The notes beneath the pieces are model-generated. The model worked only from the letters and a program-made list of their open reading frames with translations. It was not told where the DNA came from and did no database searches. This document shows positions 35,542 through 46,300 of a stretch of 64,000 nt of DNA, piece after piece. A program made the position numbers and the translations under genes. The DNA comes from Volvox africanus (lineage: Eukaryota; Chlorophyta; Chlorophyceae; Chlamydomonadales; Volvocaceae): positions 474,001 to 538,000 of the forward strand of contig BSDZ01000019.1 of the NCBI GenBank assembly GCA_030268105.1, written 5' to 3'. Each line of letters begins with the position of its first letter. Position 1 is the first letter of the stretch.

Positions 35542-38500
35542 GTGATGAGTGACATCCGACGACTTCATCGACCTTTAAGAGGGCAGGGCGGTAGATGACA
35601 TGGAAGCCCTGCCGATTTCGTCGGGGCTTCGTCGTTGCTGCTGCTACCTGGCTGTTTCCCTTTCACGACTTGCTGTCGGGCGTAGGAGGAGGAGGAAGGG
35701 GTTGTAATGAGGAATGGCAATACGCGCGCACGCACCTGCTCATCCGCTTCAACTTAATGCGTGAGGAAAGGGTGGAAAATTGTGTCTAGGCCATCTGATC
35801 GGCCTCAAGTGCGGCATGAGCGGTGCATATTCGCATTTGTGACACGATATTGTGTAGTGGTGCGACACACGATGCACGAGAGGGCAATGCTGCAGCGATT
35901 TGTTCCGAACAAATATAGCGCTGAACCGGACCGGACCAATGGACGTCTGTATGTGAGTGTTCAGTACATACGTGGGTGCGCCAATATGCTGGGAATAAAT
36001 GGGAGCGGGTGCGCGCAGTTTTCTTAGCATTTTAGGGTCGGTTTTGGGGTTCAACACCCCGGCTGGTTCCGGACAATCAGCAGAGAAGACGATGATTGAA
36101 TTGCTGTAAAGCAGCAGCGGCGGCGGCGACGGGAAGTGATGGAGGTTATGCCGTTGATATGGTGTAGGTTTCATAGAGGTGGTGGTCTGCTGGCGTGACT
36201 CGGGTCGATCGCTGGAGTCTGTGTACGTCTATATATAAAGCGGGAAGGGCGCTGGAGGCTTCTCCATGGTGTCTGAGTTGCACGACCCAATTGCCGTAGG
36301 GGTCTACGCACAGTGCATTGCAGTGCAGTCACACGTGGGCTCCCGTGGGAGTGGTGCAGGGACCAGCAGAATCTTCCTGCTCAGGTGCCAAGTTAGGCAA
36401 TGCACGTTTACGCGGTGCCGCGCACTACATACGCTGGCGGTCGCACGCAGGCTTAGCTAGGGCGCATGATTATTATTCATAGATTAGAACAATATCCCAC
36501 GGATCACGACCTCAGTCATGCAATGGGACATGTCAGCCCCTTGAGACTCCTTGTACAGCAATTTGCGTCGTGATGAGCAAGCAGAAATACACATGCACCC
36601 ATGGGCATGCTCATGAAAACATATATCGCATTCTTCGCCGTCAGTGTGCTGTCCATGTCCGGCGGGTATCCTGGCGTACTATCGGAACTCTTTTATGTCT
36701 TTCACTTTTCCCACTCGGAAGATTTGGAGGTTTGAGAACACGCGCCCTTGGTATTGGTTGTTGTAGGTAGTGCTGGCTGTGCTGACACACTCTGGCGGTC
36801 GGCGTTTTGATGTCGGGGCCCGATGTGCTTTCCGGTGCACACACAGTCACGGTCGTTCACTTGGGGCCGGGGCTTCCGTCTTGCCTGGCTTATTGTGTTA
36901 CTGGACCCCGTCACCGTTTTGCCGCCTATCGTTCCGTTTGTTTGCGGTCTCGCCATCGGGGCTTCCAGCAGCCAAGGGGGGTGAACCCCATCGCCCATGT
37001 GGGAGTTGCAGCCGTATGCCGCGAGCTCAGCAGAGAAGCAACATTTAAAGTTTGATCCTCAACCGGCGGCGGCGATGTACAAATGAGGCAGGCCCTGTGT
37101 ACGTGCGTGAATAAGGATGCTCCCACTTCTCGAGAGTATAACTGGCAAAGAACTCTGGCAAGAAGAGGGTGTGCAGGTTGTAGTCCGTGGGAGAGAGAGA
37201 AAGAGAGGGAAGAGGGAAGGAAGCCGAGGTGGTTTTCCGTTACTGCGGTCGTAAGGCTTCTCTATCGCTTGGCTAATTGGAGCGGCGGGTCTGGCTACGG
37301 CATATGCCGTGCGACGCGTGCCGTAGCGCTGCTCTGCCCTGCCTTGTCAAGCGTTCCTATGTAGGGGCCTGTTGAGGCCATGAAGCCTGGGACGGGAACG
37401 GGCTGTTCCTTCCTGCCTTTTGCCCGGATGTTGCCCGGAGTTAGCTGTAGATATATACATATATATATATATAATGATGCCAGAAGAGGCATTGCTTCAG
37501 GGCCGAGGTTGCTGGGGAGAGTGGCGTGGCGTACATTCGCACATTTCTCCAACCATGGGTCGTCACGGAACCGAACGGAAGGTGAGGGAAGGGGGATCAT
37601 TTTTCGGCTCATTAAGGGAATACAGTATGGAGGTCTGGGAAGATAACGAAATGCTCGAGTTCTGTCGCTGCAGAGTTTTAGGTGTGCGTTATTTTGGAGT
37701 CCCTAAGAGCATGTCCTGTCATCCCAGCCTGCATATCTAGTGAACGCCCTACTGGGTGATGTGGTGCGGGGCTCTGGCTACTGTTGTAGTTTTGATGTTG
37801 CTTGGCTTTGGTATTTTCCTAGTTGGTCCACTTAGGGTTGGCACATTTAGTGTTCGTAGCATTTCTTTGCGCGGGTATAATATCAGAATAGCAGGGTGGA
37901 TACGCGGAGTAGATATTGTGACTCTATATAAGCGGCCTCACCTTCGCCACGATGCCCAATGTATGAAGGCAGGACCGCGGGCCGCCTTCCCATATGTGTA
38001 GCCGATTCTTGCCAACATCGTAATGCATGATGACACATGGACAAATGGTTCAGCAGCTGCTGGATGCTGAGAATGGTCATCTGTAATATGTGATGGTCGA
38101 CGACAACTTTTGACAGATTTCGTATGCCTTTCATCAGTGATTTCGCAGTGGCCCGGATCAGAAATTGCACTAACTTGACTTGCTTGCTGGTTCGGCGTAT
38201 TTTACGTCCGTACGTCCTTAACTATCAATGCACCTCAGGTGTAGCCGGAGACACATGCTCGTGGCCGCCGTGTCCGAGTAAGGCCGCGTTGGCATACATT
38301 TTAATGTAAATATGATTATTACGACTCGGCTCGTTACTGCTACCTATTCACCCGCAGTTCTGTTCTTTTATGAAGTAATGAAAGAGATCTGAGGTTGGTC
38401 AGATGTTAGCGATGGATGGGGAATGGAAGCCATGCACTTTGGTTTTTGCATGCGGTTATTGCATTGCTGCTAGCTGGACAAGTCAACTTGCAGCAGACGA

Positions 38501-39063
38501 TATATCATTGAACCACCATTGGTGGTTGGACGCTTTGGCCCTGCGTGCCTTTAGGGAACGCCAATCAGCAGCGTATGTTATTATAGGCGTAATATCCTCT
38601 ACCCTAAAACCTTAAAAAAACCTAAACCCTTTCAGAATAGCATATGGCCAAACACTATTTTTTTCCAGAGATGTAGATTTAATAGGGAGTTGAATTTTAA
38701 CAGCAGAGCTCAATACAGCCCTTGAGGCTGGTTCCAGGGGCCCTTAAGCCTTGACCTCTGTGTTCGATATGTGTCTATCCCAGGGGCCCCTGGTGATCAC
38801 ATCCTTCGCATGATTAAACCTATCCGCAGGACATTACTCGAACCATTTCAAATACTAAGAACTTAGGATACGTTTAAACGTAACTGCAAGACGTACGCCG
38901 TAAGAGCCCACGCCGTAGCTTTTGTATCACGCACATGACTTGTGGCAGCCAGACAGGAAAATTGACTTTCCCAAAACACGGACACTCAGAAGCCAAGGCC
39001 AAAACTAACCAGTACCCTCTCACATGAGTGGATGCCTTGCTCCCATGCTGCGAGGTGCTGCTT
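35542..39063. other. Gene-free stretch
   Basis: After the phosphoesterase 3' UTR I see no exon chain. A short (TA)n run lies at 37450-37473, and a CCCTAAAA-like run at 38603-38632. Open frames up to about 140 codons look random in composition. Confidence 0.5.
35703..35707 (+). promoter_or_regulatory. TGTAA poly(A) signal candidate
   Basis: TGTAA lies about 160 bases after the metallophosphoesterase stop codon, a typical distance for volvocine 3' UTRs. Confidence 0.55.
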
Positions 39064-39440
39064 TCAAGATGCAACCAGCCGGGTAGGACACCTGGACACC
39101 TTGGGGGCCGCCGCTTGGGTTGCCACCGCCACCAACACCACCAAGGCCAGCTGCAGCCGTATGAGCGTCATGCACGGCTGCGCCACTGCCACTGGGGTTG
39201 CCACTGCTGTGGTCTTTTTCGTGGCCACCACCCCCAGCAGGTGCTGCATCTCAGGATTCTGAAGTGCCACGTCCTCTGGCAGTACCACCATTATTACTGC
39301 CACCTGCAGCAGTATCTGTGTCTGTGTCTTGTGTGTGCTAGTGCCCCACTTCGCAGCACCAGGTTCCTGTGCCTGCTGCTGCGTGTCTCCCTCTTCTGAT
39401 GCACCCCTTTTTCCACGTTCTGGAAGATCATTTTCTGCAG
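39064..39440 (-). CDS. Possible exon, Ala/Val-rich helical frame
   Basis: A minus-strand frame stays open from about 39440 to 39064. It begins with a polar part (EEGDTQQQAQEPG) and continues into a Val/Ala/Leu-rich part containing LPEDVALQNPEMQHLLGVV. The composition resembles the ARM-like exons at 12-16 kb, but I see no clear repeat motif, no convincing splice partners and no start. It may be an isolated gene fragment or a chance open frame. Confidence 0.25.
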
Positions 39441-39630
39441 GGATGCATGGATGTATGTGCCCAACATTTCATAAATGGGAAATGAATAGACGATATATAT
39501 TTGCAGCATTAAGTTAGCTTTCCTGAGCCAGCAGCAGGCATTCATCTAATACATAAGTTTTTGGGCACGCAGGGCCCCAGCCAGCATGAAGTGCCTGAGG
39601 ACTCTGTCCACTGTGTGTGTGCGCGCATAT

Positions 39631-39712
39631 GTAAATCCTTCATTGTCTAAAGTTCTCACACCATACAAGTATTATTGGACGGGGGGCAACACCTTGTTTC
39701 CGGCTTCGTCGA
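39631..39712 (+). repeat. Dispersed repeat relative of 52505-52587 and 56782-56867
   Basis: This segment shares a pattern with two intron segments of the large downstream gene: a TCAATGTCTAAAG-like block, a TACAA.T.TTGG block and a TTTCTGGCTTC-like block, at similar spacing. Identity is moderate. The two downstream copies are related to each other by the tandem duplication, so this is the only independent copy. Confidence 0.45.
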
Positions 39713-39819
39713 TGCCAACCCTTGTTAGCCTGATGCTGCTGTCTCTGCCCTGCCTAGCAGCAGCTGCTGCTGTGCATGTCATTCCATTCCCTATCACATG
39801 CATGGTGTTGCCTTCCCCC

Positions 39820-41999
39820 ACTTCCGTCCCTCCCTCCCTCCCACCCTATACCCTTTTTTCCAACCCCCTCCACCTTCCCTCCATCCGTCCATCCCCCCTT
39901 TTGTCCGTCTGTACGTCCCTCCCAATCATCCATTCCTCCCTCCCTCCCTGCGTCCATCTCCCCCTTCCGTCCGTCCCGCCCTCCCTCACTCCGTCCCCCT
40001 CGTCCGTCCGTCCCTACCTCCCCCGCCTCCGTCCTTCCCGCATTCTCTTACCCCTCATCCATCCGTCGTCCCTCCTTCCGTAACCCCCCCTTCGTCCGTC
40101 CGCCCGCCCTCCCTCCCTCCCTCCCTCCTTCCCCCCTCGGACGTCCCTCCCTCCCCCCCTTCCCCCTCCATCCTTCGCGCCCTCCTTTCCCCCCGCTCCG
40201 TCCGTCCGTCCGCCCCTCCCCCATGTCCGTCCATGCATCCCTCACCCCCGTCTGTCCTTCCGTCTCTCCCTCCCTCCCTCCCCTTCGTCCCTCCCTCCCT
40301 CCCTCCCTCCCTCCCTTCCCCCTCGGCCGTCCGTCCGTCCCTCCCCGCCCCGTCCGTCCCTTCGTCTGTCCCTCCGTTCCTCCCTCCCGCCCTCCTTCCC
40401 CGTCCGTCCGTCCCTCCGTTCCTCCCTCTCCTCTTCTTCCGTCCTTCGCGCCCTCCCTTCGCCCCCGTCGGTTCCTTCGTCCCTCCATAACTCCCTCTAT
40501 CCCTTCCCCCCTCATCCGTCCGTGCGTTCCCACCGGCCCCGTCCGTCGGTCCGTCCCTCCCTCTGTCCGTCTCCCCTCTCCTTTCGTCCCGCCCTCCCCT
40601 CCCCCTCTATCCGTCCGTCCTGCCCTTCCTCCTCCCCCGTCCATCCGTCCTCCGTCCTCCGTTCCTCCATCCATCCATCCCCCTCGTCTGTCCGTCGCTC
40701 CCTCCTTCCCTCCCTCCCCCCCTCCCCTTCTCCCCCACCGTTTCTCTTCCCCCGACGCACCGTTCCTCCCTCCCTCCTCCTTTCCCCATTCTCCCTCTGT
40801 CCCTCTTTCTCCCCGTCCCATCCTTCCTCTCCTCCGTCCCTACCTCCCCCCAATCCCTCGGTCCCTCCCTTCATTCCATCCTCCACCCACCATTTCCGCC
40901 CTCCTTCCCTATATTTTTTTTCACGGGTTATCGCCGTTAGGACCCGTCTAGAAGGGAGGGACGGAGGGACGAATGGAGGGGGGCGGAAGGAGGGCGGGAC
41001 GGACGGAGGGTGGGAGGGAGGGACAGTGGGAGGAATGGATATAGGGAGGTGGGAAGGAACGCAGAGAGGGCCGGATGAAGGAAAGGAGGTTGAGAGAGAC
41101 GGAGGGAGGTAGGGAGGTAGGGAGGTAAGTAGAGAGGGAGGGTGGGTCGGCCGGACGGACGGAGGGAGGGAGGGAGGGAGGGAGGGAGGGACGGACGGAC
41201 GGAGGGAGGGACGGACGGAGGGAGGGAGGGAGGGGCGATAGGTGGGCTGGCGCCCACTATAATTGTCCTCAGATATCTATCTCCCTTCTCCTGTTCCTCC
41301 CTCACCCCTCTCTTCGCTCCTCTTTCCCCTCTCCTCTCTTCCGTGTTTTCCTCTTCCCTCTCCCGTTCCTCCTTCCCCTCTATCACGAAGCGCGTGCCAA
41401 CAGGGCACGTTCTAGAGAGGAATACGGCTTCTTGGGAACTGCTGACAAGATGGATTCAGAGGAAATTAAGGACGGAGTACGGAATGGAGGGACCGAGGGA
41501 TGGGGTAAGAGAGGCGCAGAGGAAGGGAGAGACAGGGAGAAAGAGGTATCGAGGGACGATGGGGAAGGTAAGGAGGAAGGAGGGAATGGTGGTAAGGGGG
41601 GGAGAGACGGAGGGAGAGGAGGGGAGGGAGGGAGGGGTGAGGGAGGGAGGGAGGGGTGAGGGAGGGAGGGAGGGGATGAGGCAGGGAGGGAGGAAGGGAC
41701 GGATGGAGGGAGGGAGGGAGGAACGGAGGGACGGAGGGACGCATGGACGGGGGGGGGGAAGGGAGGGCAGGACGGACGGAGGGGTAGAGGGACGAAGGGA
41801 GGGGCGGACGGACGGATGGAGGGGAGGGAGGGCGAGACGCAAGGAGGGAGGGACGGATGGACGGACGGGGCCAGTGGGGACGTATGTACATGCGAAAAGG
41901 AGGGATTAAGGGAGGAATGGTGGGACGGAGGGACGAAGGGACGGAGTGATGGAGTGGGGGAGGGAGGGCAGGTGGGATGGAGGGGGGAACAGAGTAAAG
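39820..41999. repeat. Alternating polypyrimidine/polypurine blocks (CCCTCCGT-type)
   Basis: Plus-strand sequence is almost pure pyrimidine with CCCTCC/CGTCCGTC units at 39820-40910. It switches to purine GGAGGGAC/GGACGGAC units at 40945-41240, back to pyrimidine at 41278-41390, and to purine again at 41455-41999. The blocks are therefore inverted relative to each other. All long open frames here (up to about 390 codons, Pro/Ser or Gly/Arg/Glu-rich) come from this simple composition and are not genes. Confidence 0.95.
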
Positions 42000-43198
42000 A
42001 AGGAAATTAGTGTGGAGTGAGCAGGCATAACTTTCTTCGGCCCCCGACAACTTTGCTGTCTGATTTTTGGCCAAGCATCCTTGTCCTGGTTAGACCATCC
42101 ATCCGGGGGTGAAGTGCATTCTCCCCCCTCCAGGCCTGCCTATTCGTCAATACGCTGAATGCCCTTGTTCAAATGTGTTAAAGGGTTTTGATGTTCTGTG
42201 TAACAGAGTGTCAGCCAGAAAGCTGTGCGATGGAGCAAGCGTGTAATGACGCAATATGATTCGAAGTAACTTCGGTTTTAACTTCGGCTTTGCGCCGACG
42301 TCACTCTACTTAGTGTCCAACGTATAATGGTATATTGAAAATTATGTGACATCAGGTTTGTGACTTCTGGTAAGATCATTTAAGGTTGTGACGCCCACGA
42401 TACGTGGGATCCCGCGTATCGTATTGTCCCAGGTAGAGCCCGACACCCGACCGGGAGACCTAGCCTAGCTTGCCGATTTGCTTGCAGCGTCAAGAGCGAC
42501 AGCGCTCTGTGGTAGCAGAGCTGGGACTGTGAGTATTAATTTCTCGTCGTTGCTCAGGGACTGACTACCTATTAAACTGCGACTCTACGGATATGGCTGA
42601 GCATTGGACTCTCAGATGAATTGCTCCGACAACTTCAGCTCCATGAATGAGTGAGCTAACCTCCTTTTTGCCCGAGAGATGCAACGGAGATTTGTTGTGT
42701 CCTTTTGCTATTAGATAGTTTACCATATGAACAGAAGCTTGTTAGAAACGTTCTATAAGAAGAATGTACTTGAAAATGCTTGCTCCTTGTCCTTACGACC
42801 CCGCTTGAGGCTCCAGATTCCATATACAGAGTACATATTGCTAGACAGATCAAATATCCAACTAGTTCAGGCAGTTGAGAGCAGTGGTGATTAGATAGAG
42901 GAAGCCAAAGCGCTTGCTGGTTGTCAGGATTGACTAAACCTCGGGACCTTTGGGCCGTAATAAATTCTGAGGGTGGTTATTTCTGATGGTGCAACTAAAT
43001 TATGCATCTTGGTTCTGATACCAACTTTATCTGTCCGGAGCTTCAGTACGGCCCGGCGTGTACGGCAAAAACTACGTTTCGCGCGGTTAATTTACGGAAA
43101 GTAGATCACTTACGGTAGTCCGGGTCGCCTAAATGGTTTTCGTCCCTCATTGCGAGTTAAATACATGAGACGAAGTCGGATTTTACCTGCCGAACGAA
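42000..43198. other. Upstream region of the large multidomain gene
   Basis: This contains a 26-bp palindrome at 42397-42422 and a tRNA-Met-like primer-binding motif at 43011-43026 on the minus strand. No coding exon is recognised. The promoter of the gene starting at 43199 should be here, but no core element is evident. Confidence 0.45.
43008..43026 (-). mobile_element. Possible LTR-retrotransposon primer-binding site remnant
   Basis: On the minus strand the sequence reads TTGGTATCAGAACCAAG. It closely resembles the initiator-tRNA-Met primer-binding site (TGGTATCAGAGC type) that follows the 5' LTR of many plant copia elements. No gag or pol frame and no matching LTR pair is visible, so at most this is a fragment of an element or a solo remnant. 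Confidence 0.3.
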
Positions 43199-43330
43199 AT
43201 GGGCTGCGGTACTTCTAGGGATGCGGTTCCTACCGTCGAGAAAGTTGTCGCTCAACCAACTATTTTGGATGATCCGAAGCCTGTCGTCGAGGAGGCTGGT
43301 TTTGATAAGGAGGCAGAATCTTCTTTGAAG
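43199..43330 (+). other. Exon 1: putative N-myristoylation/palmitoylation signal
   Basis: The frame begins MGCGTSRDA. Gly2 with Ser6 fits the N-myristoyltransferase consensus, and Cys3 is the usual neighbouring palmitoylation site. The rest is acidic and unstructured-looking, ending ESSLK at a GTACGT donor. In green algae such N-termini often mark proteins held at the plasma or flagellar membrane; location here is inferred. Confidence 0.6.
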
Positions 43331-46300
43331 GTACGTAGCCATAGAGAATAATGAAGAACTGCTTGTCGATATAATTATGAATTGATGCTACGGGTGGCTG
43401 TTCTTGATTTTTGGATGTGAGGTTGGGCGCCGCAGGCCTCTATGGCCGAGTTGGAATGATATTGTTTTCCCTTGATATGCTATTGATTACATGTACCTGC
43501 AATCTTGCGCTAAATCCTTCATGATTTCGTGTATGTGAGACGGCGTCGGTTTGCGGTAGATGTTGTTAAGCAAACATTATTCATGGGCACTGTCACCATG
43601 ACTATTGTTGTGTAGAATATTCTAAGACAAGGAACAGGCTTTATATAACCATCCAACTGAACGTGGATGTGAGGCAGTTTCCGTGGTTTTCGTCGACGCA
43701 TGTGCGTGGGCTGGCCCAGCTTTTGTCTCAAGTGATATTTCCTCGTTTGCTCAACCCAGACATCAATCTGGATGATTGCACAATGTTCCATGGTGATGAT
43801 AGATGTTCGCGGGGAGTTATGTTTGGTAAATCGTTGTTGCTGCTTGCGATCACCTAATAATATGGACATCATTCCCGAGCGAATTGACAGCTCGATTATT
43901 CATGGGCTTCGTTTGTTTTTTTTCGTTATTGCACAGGTCATCCATGAAGCCATCGTGGCCCGTGGGCTCAAGGCATCTGCTTTGGGTCCGCCAGCTATAT
44001 CCAGCGCAGAAGAATGCATGGTTCTTAACCGCCTACCCGAATGCCTCTGTGATCTTCATGATGGCATGCCACCAGCTATCCAGCAGACGCCCATGCGCTT
44101 GCTCAAAATAACGGCGGTGATGTCATGGACGTTCTTGAAGGTGTACGAGGAGATTGACCCAGTGACAGAGTGCCTCCAGGTGCCGTACGTAGATACGGAT
44201 GATGATATCTGGAAGGAGGTGGTGACAGTCAGCTGGAGGTGGTCAGAGCAGAAGCCCGCAGTATATCAACAGGCCTTCTCACCCATGTCACCAGAGCAAT
44301 TCCTGGAGTTTTCAACGCTGCTTAAATTTGCGCAGGAAAATGGGATCAAATATGCTTGGATAGACTGGTACGTAGTTCAGGATAAAAAGAATACAGTAAT
44401 ATTCATTGTTTTGGGGGTTATATATTGCCAAAGTGATAACCTCCAGCTCAACTTGCGAAGATCTGCTAAGCACCGGGACCGGGATGGCAGGAAGAACGAC
44501 GAAGGAATTGGAGTGTGCAAGACGGGTGACTACAAGAATGATGAGTCGCTAGAATGGGCTGCACATAGCGGTTATATTTTGGGAGTTGCAGTGCCTGGTC
44601 TCCTAGTGACATACCTCCCTGCCAGCCCTACTTCTCCTGCTAGGGAGAAGTGCAATTTACAAACTATGCTTCCGGTCAGCTCGGAATCCACTATAATCAC
44701 GTCCTATATACACGACACATCGACGTCCACCAATATCCTATCATCCCCTGACAACTTATGGGTCGGTAGAAGGATTTGGACATAACCCTCTGGGGCCATT
44801 AGTTTCCCCTTATCCCACAGACGGAGCCTCAATCAGTACCCTAGTATGGCGTAAGTAATAATGTAGAGAGTGAGGGTGTAACGACCGAGCCTTGCACTTT
44901 GACAAAAGTGCACTTGGCCTGGTTTGTCGGGGCCTTCGGCTCTCACTCATTCACTTGCTCATCCAGCAGCAGAGAGCTGTACTATGTCTCACTCTTGGCG
45001 GCAGGATACCTCTCGTGTACTGCCGGACCAGTTAGATAACTTCATAACCTCTGCTTCGGGTCCTACCGAATAATGCCTTGACAAAGTTATTTGAATCTTG
45101 CGAATTGGTAAAGCTTGGCTAGCCGCTGCTTAGAGCGTTTATACGGTAGCTAGATAGAATCATAAGTGATGAAAGCTTCAACTGGGAGCCCTTGTGCCTG
45201 AAGATGCTTAGTCAATCTGTAGTAATTGATAGCCGCAAAGGCCTCTCACGATGCTGAGAACGTGCACTTCTGCACCTTTATATCGTGTTCGTGTTTGCCG
45301 TACATCTACGACTACTACACATTCTACGTATTCCGTAATAATGCACCTTTGAAGGACTGTATATCATCATTTGACAGGGCAACAGACGGGGTTCAATCAA
45401 GCAATACTGAAAAAAAGTACTCGTTGGACAAATGGGGAAATGGCTCGAGCAAAATGAAAATGTCCAATATAATATAGTCAGCTTGCTAAGGTTTTTTGCT
45501 GATTGGAACTCTACTTACATTGCTAAAAGGAAACAGCAGTAGAATATATATTCATGGGTTGTTGTATACTTCTTATTTACTTGTTAGATTTAAACATTCT
45601 CGAGCTATTAGCCCAAACACTCTAAAATATTTGCAACAGTTTTCATTCTTTTATATTACTTTATTAATATAACGATACTAATCATTATAAATATATTATT
45701 CATGATTGTATGTAAATACTGAATATTATATATGACGATATTGGTTTTCTTAATTAAATTCTCTACCTGGCAGCATGGCGAAAATCAAAAAAGATAAGGA
45801 TGTATCTTGTGAGCACTTCCAATAACCTATAAAACGATGATGATGGATGGAATCTAGTCACGGAATATCGTTTGCCAATATCTTATGTTTTTGCCAAGCT
45901 GGAGCAGGCAAATTCGTGCCAGAAAATGCAGCCAGCAATGTTGGATCATTAAGAGAGATAACGTATATATTCTACCATAAATAATCTAGTTAAAACACAA
46001 CATGTTACGAGTTAATTGTGAACCTAATATTGTTGGTTAATGGTTAAGGTCGAACCAGATAGAGCAAAAATGTAGAATGCATGGATAAGACATATTTCTA
46101 TGCTAGAAATATTACAACAATGAAAACGCACAGATCAACCAAAACATTAACAATGTTATGTTAGACAGATTACTTGTTCTGGTGCCTGATAAGAATAATC
46201 AACTCCGAATTAATGTTTGGGAACCGCTGACCTGTATGTACGTGTGCATGGCAGGGCTTGCATCAGTTGAATAGGGGTTATTGGCTGGTGTGCAGCACGC

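Noticed and set aside
39776..41909. Long Pro/Ser/Arg and Gly/Arg/Glu open frames (up to about 390 codons) on both strands
   Set aside because: They are translations of CCCTCCGT/GGAGGGAC satellite blocks. All frames stay open because the units rarely contain stops. No codon bias or domain is seen.
43772..44785. Single 337-codon frame as a separate gene
   Set aside because: Only 43937-44367 carries the HET-like sequence. The ends are intron read-through, shown by loss of motif continuity and by the phase-matched junction to 46808.
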